A stretch of 33,926 nucleotides of DNA, from the IMG/VR virus record IMGVR_UViG_3300010148_000051, positions 1 to 33,926 of that record; one strand, given 5' to 3'. The position numbers and the translations under genes are program-made. The stretch comes from a virus. Positions 13,824 to 22,329 of the stretch are shown piece after piece. The notes below the pieces were generated by a model, which was not told the DNA's origin, made no database searches, and saw nothing but the letters and a program-made list of their open reading frames with translations. Every line of letters begins with the position of its first letter. Position 1 is the first letter of the stretch.

Positions 13824-14632
13824 TATAACTCCTGTATGAAATGCGTGTAATGTTTAGAGTAATAATAACTCTCTTGTTCATCTGTTGCCCAGATGGCAAA
13901 CGAAGATAGTCTTTCAAGTTTGTTATTTTCCTTCATCATACCTTTTATGTTTGGGAGGATAGTAACATCATTTGCTAGATCTTCTTCATTTATATTTATA
14001 ATATAACTTGTTTCAGTTATGTTGTCAAGAGAAAAGAGTAACTTTTCTTCTTTTTCTTCTAAAAGACCCCACCCTATAGTGCATATTTTACTTATCTTTT
14101 TTATATCTTTTCTAGAGTCGAAATCTGGTTCGACGTTAGAACAGTAATTCAGAGTGTGAATAAGTGAATATACATAATGGTTCAATTTTTTATAATATTC
14201 CAGTACTGTTCCGTGACCAACCTGATCTATTACTAGTTTATTATCAATAATGAGTAATTCATCGATCATACCAGATCTTGCATACTCTTGCAATACATTA
14301 AAATGAACCCTATTCCTTTTTATCTCAATGGCAGATGCATATTCAAGATCAGGATACATATAAATAACTTGCATTTTGACGTGAGATAAGCCCTCTAGAA
14401 CTCTTAGGGTTGCTCCAGATACCTTACCACTACCACAAACAAATAGAATGCCCTCAGAGGCAGATTTGATGGCTTTCTTGCGTGGTCTATAATCAATTGA
14501 GTCATATTCTTCTACAGAATTTTTCTTCTTTATTCCTTTGCCGGCATCTAATAACTCCACATGATATTGTTCATGTTGCTTGAATAATTTTGCTATCTTA
14601 CAGCCAGCGGAACCAAGTCCAACTATTAACAC
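13823..14632 (-). CDS. Tubulin/FtsZ-like GTPase family protein
   Basis: The 269-residue protein follows the tubulin superfamily order. T1-type loop: MLIVGLGSAGCK (GLGSAGC at 5-11). T4-type loop: LFVCGSGKVSGATLRVLE (66-74 in place of GGGTGTG). The segment YPDLEYASAIEIKRNRVHFNVLQE has the guanine-contacting Asn (N112), and LLIIDNKL resembles FtsZ 'IvIpNdkL' and tubulin 'IDNeAL' (N131). The T7-type acidic loop is EPDFDSRKD (D170, D172, D176). IGWGLLEEKEE (186-196) parallels FtsZ 'mGsGxAxGe.Ra'. It is shorter than FtsZ, and the glycine-rich loop is altered, so GTP hydrolysis is not assured. Phage tubulins such as PhuZ position DNA inside the host. GTG start at 14632 has GGAGG. The alignment is by eye only. 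Confidence 0.65.
   Translation of the reverse strand: MLIVGLGSAGCKIAKLFKQHEQYHVELLDAGKGIKKKNSVEEYDSIDYRPRKKAIKSASEGILFVCGSGKVSGATLRVLEGLSHVKMQVIYMYPDLEYASAIEIKRNRVHFNVLQEYARSGMIDELLIIDNKLVIDQVGHGTVLEYYKKLNHYVYSLIHTLNYCSNVEPDFDSRKDIKKISKICTIGWGLLEEKEEKLLFSLDNITETSYIININEEDLANDVTILPNIKGMMKENNKLERLSSFAIWATDEQESYYYSKHYTHFIQEL
14000..14028 (-). promoter_or_regulatory. Strong sigma70-type promoter embedded in the tubulin-like gene
   Basis: TTGACA (14028-14023), a 17-base spacer and TATATT (14005-14000) on the minus strand, inside codons for LDNITETSYIIN. The match in both boxes, spacing and GTTATATTAT context equals the intergenic promoters. It would let the lipoprotein-like and one-helix peptides be expressed without the tubulin-like protein. 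Confidence 0.7.
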
Positions 14633-14832
14633 GTTTCCTCCATTTTTTCGAATTCATCATCAAATAAATAGTATAATCTTCGATTTACAATAACGCCGTA
14701 GATTGGTCTTTCTAAGAATTTGCCTTTCAGATCCATCACAAAACCTAAGTCACCTTCAGATAAAACCTTACCTACTTTTGTATTTTTTATTTTGGGTTTC
14801 ACTACTACCAAATCTCCAAGTTTCAACTCCAT
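14626..14832 (-). CDS. Small hypothetical protein, SH3/KOW-like strand pattern
   Basis: The protein is 68 residues. The start LKLGDLVVVKPK followed by GKVLSEGDLGFVMDL and YGVIVNRRLYYLFDDEFEKME is the strand-turn pattern of small SH3-like or KOW-type barrels: a 'GD.V.v' strand, a Gly turn, then closing strands and an acidic tail. No named family is certain. ATG 14832 has GGAG at good distance and overlaps the end of the polymerase gene by a few bases. It overlaps the tubulin-like gene by seven bases, so all three form one operon. A candidate late motif lies within its 3' end. Confidence 0.55.
   Translation of the reverse strand: MELKLGDLVVVKPKIKNTKVGKVLSEGDLGFVMDLKGKFLERPIYGVIVNRRLYYLFDDEFEKMEETC
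14663..14672 (-). promoter_or_regulatory. Candidate late promoter motif before the tubulin-like gene
   Basis: On the minus strand ACTATTTATT, identical to the motifs before the tail tube and tape measure genes, 30 bases before the GTG at 14632. It lies within the coding sequence of the 68-residue protein. Confidence 0.4.
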
Positions 14833-16022
14833 TTGAACTCCTCAAGTTCTCCTAGATTACGTCCTATTTTACATCCGGTGACAAATTTTCCTAATTTGGT
14901 ATCCTCAAATATCTGTTTTATTTGCGGAATAAGATGGCGATCATTCCGATGAAGATCGATAATAACACAATCGTGTATAGTAAAGGCGACATAACTTTTC
15001 CTATCCCTTAGGTATCTGTGGACTTTGTTGACTCTGTCGAGGCAATTATCGGAGGAAGCGGATTGTAAGAGGTAGTTGAGCGCGTGAAATCGATCACAAC
15101 TTGTCCTTCTACCAAACGGTGTCCGTATTTCCTTTTGTTCTTCGCAATAATGCTTTTCGACGAGAACGTCTTTGCTATAGAATTCAGAATCGATAGTTTT
15201 ATTTTCCGAATTATAGAGCCATGCGAAAAACTTTTGTTTTGCTTCTGCTCTACTAAGATCTTCTTTGAAGATGTTTTTAATGTTCCACTCATGTATATCC
15301 TCCTGTGGTTGTTCTTGTCCCATTAGGGAAATCATTGTTCTTATCTCTGCTGCGTTATAATCCAATTCAATAAAGCAGTCCCATTTTGGCTCGACGACAT
15401 CTTTTATTTCGTTCTTCAAGTTCATGATAGGAAAACTACCTTCCTTGGTAGATAATCGACCGGTTACCGCACCAAACAGATCATATTTTATTACTGGGTC
15501 AGGGTTTGACTGCATCCAGCGTAACAAACTTTTTGCTTTGGCATCGAATTTTGCATGATTATATAATTTATGCATATTGATATTTACTTTATTTTCAACA
15601 ACCTCTTGTATGGTAATATAAGTGTCCAATAGAAAATTATAATTCCTTGGTCTTTCATAGTTATCAAATACCCATTCACATATTTCATTTTTTATCTGAA
15701 AATAATGTTTTAGTTGCTTTTCTGGTACAAGATCAAAAAAACATACATCGTCAAAGTTTATTTTTGATGTCATAAACGATTTGTAATGACCCTTTATTTT
15801 TTTTTCATGTGCAAGGTATCGATGCTTCAAATGTTCTGGGCAAGCATCTGCAATAGTTTTACCACCAGACCAAATATAACCGTAGCGCAAAGGCTTGTCA
15901 CCAAGAATGTCAGAGTGGCCCCAAGTACCATCAATATTTTTAGGTATCTTCTCATAAATAAAATCTCCATTTGCATAAACTCCAACACAATCTCGCTTGT
16001 CATCTAATATCTGAAAAATCAT
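14823..16022 (-). CDS. Compact family A DNA polymerase (Pol I polymerase domain only)
   Basis: This is the likely phage replicative polymerase. It has 399 residues, far shorter than Pol I (928) or T7 polymerase (704). Motifs in order: TGRLSTKEGSFPIMNLK (187-203); motif A IELDYNAAEIR (D221 is the catalytic metal ligand); motif B/O-helix R258-AEAKQKFFAWLY-270 (K262 for the incoming nucleotide, Y270 at the usual YG position); TPFGRR and LNYLLQSASSD; motif C FTIHDCVIIDL (H350, D351). In motif C the Glu usual after Asp is Cys352. No 5'-3' or 3'-5' exonuclease domain is present: the 5' nuclease is at 8529-9479 and no proofreading nuclease was found in the window. ATG 16022 has GGAGG. Confidence 0.88.
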   Translation of the reverse strand: MIFQILDDKRDCVGVYANGDFIYEKIPKNIDGTWGHSDILGDKPLRYGYIWSGGKTIADACPEHLKHRYLAHEKKIKGHYKSFMTSKINFDDVCFFDLVPEKQLKHYFQIKNEICEWVFDNYERPRNYNFLLDTYITIQEVVENKVNINMHKLYNHAKFDAKAKSLLRWMQSNPDPVIKYDLFGAVTGRLSTKEGSFPIMNLKNEIKDVVEPKWDCFIELDYNAAEIRTMISLMGQEQPQEDIHEWNIKNIFKEDLSRAEAKQKFFAWLYNSENKTIDSEFYSKDVLVEKHYCEEQKEIRTPFGRRTSCDRFHALNYLLQSASSDNCLDRVNKVHRYLRDRKSYVAFTIHDCVIIDLHRNDRHLIPQIKQIFEDTKLGKFVTGCKIGRNLGELEEFKWS

Positions 16023-16052
16023 GTGTCCTCCAATCTTTTCATCATCTTATAT

Positions 16053-16081
16053 AAGATAACATGTTCACTCCTCACTGTCAA
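16053..16081 (-). promoter_or_regulatory. Probable sigma70-type promoter of the polymerase operon
   Basis: Minus strand TTGACA (16081-16076), a 17-base spacer and TATCTT (16058-16053). The -35 box lies in the last codons of the upstream structural gene. The -10 box deviates from the other promoters (TATCTT for TATATT). It separates the structural and replication modules. Confidence 0.6.
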
Positions 16082-17267
16082 GTTGTTTTTTGTACTTTTC
16101 TGTGTGATATGTTAGTGTACCATCGTTGTAGTAATATTTTGATTTGAATTGCGCTTCAATGTAATTTAGCATTTTTGCTTCTGATGTTTTTAGTATCCTT
16201 ATTGCATTTTTGAACATGTTTTTTATTTGTGTTTCTTGGAATGGCCTGTTCTCTTCTATGTTCCTCACATGCATGTATAAATTTAATATTTTATTATAAT
16301 ATATATTAATATTATTTATACCTTCTTTATATGTTGTTTCAGTTGAAAATTTATTACCACATGTTTTATGATTTATATTGAAAGGATATTGAGCAGTATA
16401 ATTTTCATATCCCTCTATTAATAAATTTGTAAAGTGTAACAGATCTTCATTGATAGTTTTTATAAATTGTGTAGAAAAAATTGAACTAACAGTTGACAAG
16501 CCGAATTTTTTTCTGTATAATAGTGTAATAGGACTTGAGACATCTGAGATTAGGACTCCCGGGTGCCTCTTGTTTACCGAAAAGCCGTAGTTTTTCGCTA
16601 TATTTAGATAATAATTGAACGCAGGACTGTTGATCATTAGTGTTTCTTTCGGTCTATCATCATCAAAACTCAAGCCACTAATATCAATAGCCAGACCGGA
16701 GGAAAAAATGGACCCTTGACTTGATCTCATATAACCTGAAAAAGTAATAGGAAATACATGGGTCATATTATTCATGTATTCGTGAAAAGCGATCAAGTAG
16801 TTATCAAAATTTTTGATAGTACTATCCTTGCCCAATAAAAAATTATCATTATAAGTTGTGATAAGATTTTCCGCATATCTAAAATAATTTCTTTTTGGAG
16901 ATTCATATCCTCTTTTCGCAACCAGCATAGATAAAATAGGGTCATCCGTGGGTATCAATGAGGATCTACAGGCTTGTACAAAATGTTGTTCCATCTCTGA
17001 ATATTGTTGTGAAACATAATTCATCACTAAAATTGTATCACTTTGACTATTAGAGGAACTAAGTGGCACAATAAATTCTTCATTAGGATAAATTGGGTTG
17101 TGTTGTATGTTTACTTTGCCGTAAAGCGTTTTTTCTGCAAAATTGAAATCGACAACTTGCTTTGGATCTTTATCATTTTCTTTTGGAAAAGCATTAAGTT
17201 CATATCTGGCTCTTTCGAAACCAAGTCTAGCAGCAGACGATATTCTGTTGTTTCCATTGAATGCCAT
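16065..17267 (-). CDS. Hypothetical protein, probably baseplate/tail associated
   Basis: This 400-residue protein is not recognised. It starts with ATG 17267 (GAGGAA upstream), two bases after the hub stop, so it is the last gene of the tail transcript. The sequence is mixed alpha/beta with no membrane span. Ser/Thr-rich strands occupy the middle (SGYMRSSQGSIFSSGLAIDISG, written in two parts: SGYMRSSQGSIF and SSGLAIDISG). The last 120 residues are helical and Asn/Lys/Tyr-rich. Position directly after the large hub suggests a baseplate component or tail fibre attachment factor. It has no recognisable glycan hydrolase motif. Confidence 0.55.
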   Translation of the reverse strand: MAFNGNNRISSAARLGFERARYELNAFPKENDKDPKQVVDFNFAEKTLYGKVNIQHNPIYPNEEFIVPLSSSNSQSDTILVMNYVSQQYSEMEQHFVQACRSSLIPTDDPILSMLVAKRGYESPKRNYFRYAENLITTYNDNFLLGKDSTIKNFDNYLIAFHEYMNNMTHVFPITFSGYMRSSQGSIFSSGLAIDISGLSFDDDRPKETLMINSPAFNYYLNIAKNYGFSVNKRHPGVLISDVSSPITLLYRKKFGLSTVSSIFSTQFIKTINEDLLHFTNLLIEGYENYTAQYPFNINHKTCGNKFSTETTYKEGINNINIYYNKILNLYMHVRNIEENRPFQETQIKNMFKNAIRILKTSEAKMLNYIEAQFKSKYYYNDGTLTYHTEKYKKQLDSEE

Positions 17268-17269
17268 TG

Positions 17270-20200
17270 TTATTGTTCCTCGGTATTATCTGATTCGCCC
17301 GGACCACCTTCTTCAAGCTCCTCATCATCTAATTTTCCATAATCTTCATCCTGAAATCTGTCTAAATATTCGTCTTCTGTGGCTGCAAATCCTTCACTAC
17401 CAGACAAATCCTCAGCGCTTCCTATGAATTTAGAAGGTGGAGAATAAATTTTTATTTCTAAGGCTTTACCATTAATGTCTTGTATGGTATCAATTTTAGC
17501 AATAACCTTTCCATTTATGTCTTTATAAAATAGTATCCTTTGTTCTGTACCATCACTAAGCGGTGTGGATCCCATGTCCTTAATAGATGAAAAGGTTATA
17601 AACACTGGGAAGTTGGTGCGGCGATCGAACACATTCCCGTTTGCATCTTTGTCTAGAAACACCATTAGATCATATGATGTTTTGCCATCGCCTTCCAATT
17701 TATCAAAGATAACTCCATACTCCGCTTTTTCTACTGATTCTTTCTTTTTCTCTTTGGGGGTTTTCTTTTTCTTAGGTGGATCCTGTAGTGATGGAGAGTT
17801 TTGAATGGGCGGTGGAGGCGCTGGCATTTGTGCTTGAGGCTCTGTCCCTTGCGATAATGTTGGAGGTGGTATTTGAACTTTCTTTATCAACCCTTGACAA
17901 TAATTGACACTCTCAGTAGTTTGGGTTGCTCTTTTGACTGTTTGGTCTTCTAAAGACTTTTCTTCTTTATTATTTTTCTTTTTACCGGAGCCTCTTCCGT
18001 TCTCTAAGGTTCTATCTTCGCCATCCCCAGTATAATATAATTGCGCCTCAATAGTTGTGGTAAAATTAGAAGGTGTCAATGAAGTCTTCACTGATATAAT
18101 CGTGTGATATCCTCCAAGGCCTAATATGTTAGCAATAGATCTTGACGCCCCGCCGGTAGTGGGTGATCCAAGAGCGGTACCGCCAATACCATATGGGTTT
18201 ACGTATACTTCCATACCCGGAAAAAACAATGTATTTCCAAACATTTCAATTGTTGCTTTGTAAACATTTGATAGTTGCAACAGACCATTGACTCCTTGCC
18301 TAAAGAACCTCGCCTCACGAACATACTGCATATCTGTTTTGGAAAACTTTACAGTCTTAACAATTCCTTTGTTGGAACCAATATTTATATGATATCTTCC
18401 GTTGTCAACGTCTTCTGAATAGTTACCAACACCATCTTTTGTGAGCGTTGATCCCTGTGTGCAAACCAAGAGGTAATTTTGGAAATTATTTATCTTATTT
18501 CCTTTGCTACTGTCCAATTCACCAGAAGTACTATCGCCTTTTAGTGGAAAAACAGTAGTACTGTTACCAGATCTGTAATCAACAACATCAATAACAGTGT
18601 TTCCGCTTTTCAAGTTAGACTCTGCGACTGGCTCTAATGGATCATTACCTTCGCTGTCATAAGCACAGACTTGTGAAGTCATAAATCTAAGTTTTTTGTC
18701 TACATTTCTATTGACACACCCTTCCAACATTGATGTTTGGAGCAAATTATTACATAAGTTCCTAATGAAGTATAAAATTGGAAAAGATTTTCTAGTTTCA
18801 CCTTGAGAAATAACTTGATCCGTAAACCATTTGCCAAAATAATCTAGTGAAATAGGGATATGTGCTATATTTATCCCATATACAGTTGGTTTACCAGCAA
18901 CTAATGGTTCGAAGTCAAAACTGCCGAGTACAAATTTTATGTTTTCGGCTGTCTGCACAAGTGTTTGTTTACCATTATCGTCTGAGGTGTACATATTATC
19001 AAGGATTGTGTGTAATAAATCTCCAAAAAAGAAAAATTGTACTGTTGTATCCTCGATGTCGTTGTAATTGTAATTATCGTCCTTGAAGGGGACCTCTGAG
19101 TCCAATATGTGCTTCACAACACCAGTAGGAGGATTGCCGTTGGAAACAGTATCAAGTTGGTCTTCTTGTTTTGCACTGGAATCCTTCGGTGGTCTACCAA
19201 CAGGGTCTTTTAGAATACATTGTGAAAATGCTCCAAAGTCTCTGAATTCCTTGGCATCATCTGAGTCTACTGTTTTTATGTATATTCTGTTTCTATTATA
19301 AAGCCTTGTAACAATTGATCTCAAGCTGTTTTTTCTTAGTTCTTCTTGTTCACCAGCCACTGATGCTTTATATTCTCTTACTTGATCTGCTGTACATTTT
19401 TCACTTGACAACATCTCATTTAGTTCACTTTCACTTTGTTTTTGTTGTTCTAGTAATTCTCTTGTTGTTAGGGCATCGAACCTCAGGGATTTCAGTAAAG
19501 ACTCAGTATATGCCCTATAGGAAATAGTGACGGTTACTGTTCCATCGATATCAATATTGAAGTCATGGTCTACCATACACAGAAAAAAAGATTTATTAGT
19601 TCTCAATATGGCAGATTTCAGATCCTCATCGGGATCGTCAAATATTTCACTTATGTTTTCCGGATAATAATAGCCAACTTCCGCCCTTATTCTGTAGAAA
19701 GAAGGGTCATAGTGATTATCACTCACAATATTTAGGTTATTTACTCTGCCGTCTTTTGCATCATTGACAGGCTGTATGACCAAATCAACGAAACGATATT
19801 TTTTTCCATTAGCACCAACTCTCTCCCTGATAAAATCAGCAAATGATTGAAAATAAAGTTTCAATGTGGCTTTTATGTCATTCCTAGATTCTGCTGGGTT
19901 TGTACCATTGAATTCAAACGAGAACTCCTTTAGTCCACACCCTTCTCCTTTGTCAAATTGTGCAGCAAAAAAACTATCTGGAATTGTCACCCCATTAGTT
20001 CCGGGCTGAGGTCTTGAGTAATCTTTCTTCCTATCAACATCTGTGTGTTGAGGGAAAATAAACTCTGTTTCTTGTAGATCTCCATCACTGTTTGTTTTAT
20101 TATGAACCTTGTACAACCTTATTTTCGGTCGTAGATAACTCATCACTCTTGGAGGCAACTCGAAAAACACTTTACCGTCAGATGGGGATATCAAATTTGT

Positions 20201-21994
20201 TATAAGTCTATCTTGGTTTTTACTACATTCCAACATGTGAAATCTTCCATCGAAAGGCAATGTCTTACTGTACCTTCTCTTTATTTCGGCATCAAATCCT
20301 CTGCTCAATTGGCCCATATTCAACAACAAAGCACATTGTTTGAAGAATTTTTGTCTTTTTTCAATGTCCTCCTTGGTTCCCATCGCTTGTATTTCTGGGT
20401 CTTTTGGTAACTGTGGTACTTCAAATGATTCTGCTGCCGCTTTGTTTGCCGCTTCAATGTCCTCAGGGATATCACCAAGGAAGACATCCTCTTTATCTTT
20501 ATATTTTTCTTGTTTTGAAAGTTTTACTAATTCTTTGAATTTTGTGATTCTTCTTCTTATTTCTTGGTCATAAAGTACTCTGCCATAAATGTCTCTAAGA
20601 AAATTTGGGTCGAATACATTCCAGAATACTTCACCAACTGTTTTTGGGTTGGGTTCTGATTGTTCTCTCAACACCCTGACAAAAAACATGGTATAGGTTG
20701 CATTAAATCTTTTTTTGACAGCAGTTCCAGCACCGACTTCTTTTCCAAAACTGCTTCCCCAAACGAAATTACCAACAATTCTATTGTATGCAGTCCAGTA
20801 ACTTTCGTCAGGCTCTTTGTTATATTTGAAAGGATATTTTGTGATATCACCACCAGAAAATTTACTATAGTTTTTCATTTTTTCTAGTAATGCAGCGTCT
20901 GCTTCTGTCGGGTATTGGAAGTTTAGCCTGTATATATCTCGTATCGGAGATTCTATTGTTCTAATGTCTGCTCCAGCCTCAGCAGCATTTTGGTTTCCGT
21001 TTTTAGCAGTATCGCTATAGTCTGCCCTGATCTCTTTTACATTGATCCCGGGAGGATCTTGGCCCTGATCATACCAATTGTCATCAATGACATAGTATTG
21101 CTCTCCGTCTTTACTCAAGGGACTAGTAGGAAATGAGTCTGTAAGATTACTATAATCTATTGCTATTGCCACATTATTTATTGAATTACCGGATGTTACC
21201 CAAGGAATATTTTTTACCGTGCTATCTCGATCTGCCCCTCCGGCTATATTCAACATTATTTCTATTTCATTTGTGATTTCTTCTCGTGCTTTTTTGAGTG
21301 TATATATTGTGCTTATAGCACCAGCCGAAGCCGATGATAGATAAGAAGTTCCTAAAGTTGTCAGATCAACTCCGCCAAGTGTCGCCGCGATAATAATGTC
21401 ATTTGCCATTTCATGAAACAAGAAGTGTCCTGAATATGCTTTTTGTGAGTTAGTTAGTGTATAAGTTGGAAACTCGGTGAAATTATCAACTGGTCTTGAA
21501 TTGTCCGGTGTGAATGGATAAAGAAATATATCAATTTGTTCTTTTTTGTTTCCCTTCGCGGCAGCATCTAAAAGGCCACCAACAAAACTTTTCTCCACTT
21601 CAGATAGAGGCTTGTTTTTCTTGAGATTCGCTACTACATGTTTAAGCAGTTTTGAATAAACCTCTTTCATTATGTCATGCCAACTACCGGTGTCACCAGC
21701 GGTTCCGCCGAAAATATTGAATTCTGCACCGCCAGAACTATCTGGGGTCCTGACATAATTATCGAATTTATAAAATTGAACCCAAGCACTACCGGCCAAG
21801 AAACTGTCTAGTTTATCTTTGAATAACGGCCATTCGTCTTCTCGTTTATGTTTATTCCATTGTTTTGTACCGTATCTGTTTTCTAAAATCACAATTGCTT
21901 TTTCAGCAAATCTTTTTCTAGGAAAAGATCCCACATCTTTTACATTGCCTAAGTTTTTTATATAACTTTCTATTTCATCTGAGGGATATGACAT
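17270..21994 (-). CDS. Very large baseplate hub-like protein (1574 residues)
   Basis: The predicted hub sits at the tail tip beneath the tube. The N-terminal 550 residues are unassigned, with many helices. From about 570 on, strands resemble gp27/gpD-type hub domains. Late segments such as FFPGMEVYVNPYGIGG and LGLGGYHTIISVK followed by LTPSNFTTTIEAQLYYTGDG (about 1300-1370) match the 'G.yyv..v.h.i..g.f.t.l.a' closing strands of hub proteins. A Pro/Gln-rich linker and a Lys-rich stretch (KKKKTPKEKKKE) follow, then a C-terminal domain of about 130 residues (AEYGVIFDKLEGDGK...) and an acidic tail. T4 gp27 has 391 residues, so this is a multi-domain version. Its ATG overlaps the LysM-gene stop (TAATG). 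Confidence 0.6.
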   Translation of the reverse strand: MSYPSDEIESYIKNLGNVKDVGSFPRKRFAEKAIVILENRYGTKQWNKHKREDEWPLFKDKLDSFLAGSAWVQFYKFDNYVRTPDSSGGAEFNIFGGTAGDTGSWHDIMKEVYSKLLKHVVANLKKNKPLSEVEKSFVGGLLDAAAKGNKKEQIDIFLYPFTPDNSRPVDNFTEFPTYTLTNSQKAYSGHFLFHEMANDIIIAATLGGVDLTTLGTSYLSSASAGAISTIYTLKKAREEITNEIEIMLNIAGGADRDSTVKNIPWVTSGNSINNVAIAIDYSNLTDSFPTSPLSKDGEQYYVIDDNWYDQGQDPPGINVKEIRADYSDTAKNGNQNAAEAGADIRTIESPIRDIYRLNFQYPTEADAALLEKMKNYSKFSGGDITKYPFKYNKEPDESYWTAYNRIVGNFVWGSSFGKEVGAGTAVKKRFNATYTMFFVRVLREQSEPNPKTVGEVFWNVFDPNFLRDIYGRVLYDQEIRRRITKFKELVKLSKQEKYKDKEDVFLGDIPEDIEAANKAAAESFEVPQLPKDPEIQAMGTKEDIEKRQKFFKQCALLLNMGQLSRGFDAEIKRRYSKTLPFDGRFHMLECSKNQDRLITNLISPSDGKVFFELPPRVMSYLRPKIRLYKVHNKTNSDGDLQETEFIFPQHTDVDRKKDYSRPQPGTNGVTIPDSFFAAQFDKGEGCGLKEFSFEFNGTNPAESRNDIKATLKLYFQSFADFIRERVGANGKKYRFVDLVIQPVNDAKDGRVNNLNIVSDNHYDPSFYRIRAEVGYYYPENISEIFDDPDEDLKSAILRTNKSFFLCMVDHDFNIDIDGTVTVTISYRAYTESLLKSLRFDALTTRELLEQQKQSESELNEMLSSEKCTADQVREYKASVAGEQEELRKNSLRSIVTRLYNRNRIYIKTVDSDDAKEFRDFGAFSQCILKDPVGRPPKDSSAKQEDQLDTVSNGNPPTGVVKHILDSEVPFKDDNYNYNDIEDTTVQFFFFGDLLHTILDNMYTSDDNGKQTLVQTAENIKFVLGSFDFEPLVAGKPTVYGINIAHIPISLDYFGKWFTDQVISQGETRKSFPILYFIRNLCNNLLQTSMLEGCVNRNVDKKLRFMTSQVCAYDSEGNDPLEPVAESNLKSGNTVIDVVDYRSGNSTTVFPLKGDSTSGELDSSKGNKINNFQNYLLVCTQGSTLTKDGVGNYSEDVDNGRYHINIGSNKGIVKTVKFSKTDMQYVREARFFRQGVNGLLQLSNVYKATIEMFGNTLFFPGMEVYVNPYGIGGTALGSPTTGGASRSIANILGLGGYHTIISVKTSLTPSNFTTTIEAQLYYTGDGEDRTLENGRGSGKKKNNKEEKSLEDQTVKRATQTTESVNYCQGLIKKVQIPPPTLSQGTEPQAQMPAPPPPIQNSPSLQDPPKKKKTPKEKKKESVEKAEYGVIFDKLEGDGKTSYDLMVFLDKDANGNVFDRRTNFPVFITFSSIKDMGSTPLSDGTEQRILFYKDINGKVIAKIDTIQDINGKALEIKIYSPPSKFIGSAEDLSGSEGFAATEDEYLDRFQDEDYGKLDDEELEEGGPGESDNTEEQ

Positions 21995-22326
21995 TATTCA
22001 AAGACCCCGAGAACTACAGATAATTCAATTGGAATTTTTATGACGTCTCCCGGGCTTAGATGACCTTCAGTAGGTTTTCTATTGAACTGAGCGATAACCC
22101 ACCACATTTTTGGATCACCGTAATGTTTAGATGCTAATCGCCAAAACTGATCTCCTTGGTTCCATGTATAGTCAACGGTCTGTATTCGTTTGAGGTCTTC
22201 TTCAAGTGGAAAACTGAATACTGGCGTGATGAACTGTACAATTTCTTGTACACCTCTGTCATCTTTTACTTCTTTGTACATTTCGGCATCGTTCAGCCCT
22301 TTTGTTCTTGAGTTATATCTTGACAT
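21994..22326 (-). CDS. LysM-like baseplate protein (T4 gp53-type)
   Basis: The protein is 110 residues. The C-terminal half has the LysM-type fold pattern: VDYTWNQGDQFWRLASKHYGDPKMWW (about 52-77, quoted as YTWNQGDQFWRLASKHYGD), then VIAQFNRKP and LSPGDVIKIPIE. The 'GD..W.lA..yyGdp..WWvIa..N' signature is shared by T4 gp53 and P2-type tail proteins, which bind the hub or wedge rather than peptidoglycan. The N-terminal 45 residues form a linker. ATG 22326 has GGAGG, and the stop overlaps the hub start. Its position between the tube-initiator-like protein and the hub fits a central baseplate role. Confidence 0.75.
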   Translation of the reverse strand: MSRYNSRTKGLNDAEMYKEVKDDRGVQEIVQFITPVFSFPLEEDLKRIQTVDYTWNQGDQFWRLASKHYGDPKMWWVIAQFNRKPTEGHLSPGDVIKIPIELSVVLGVFE

Positions 22327-22329
22327 ATT

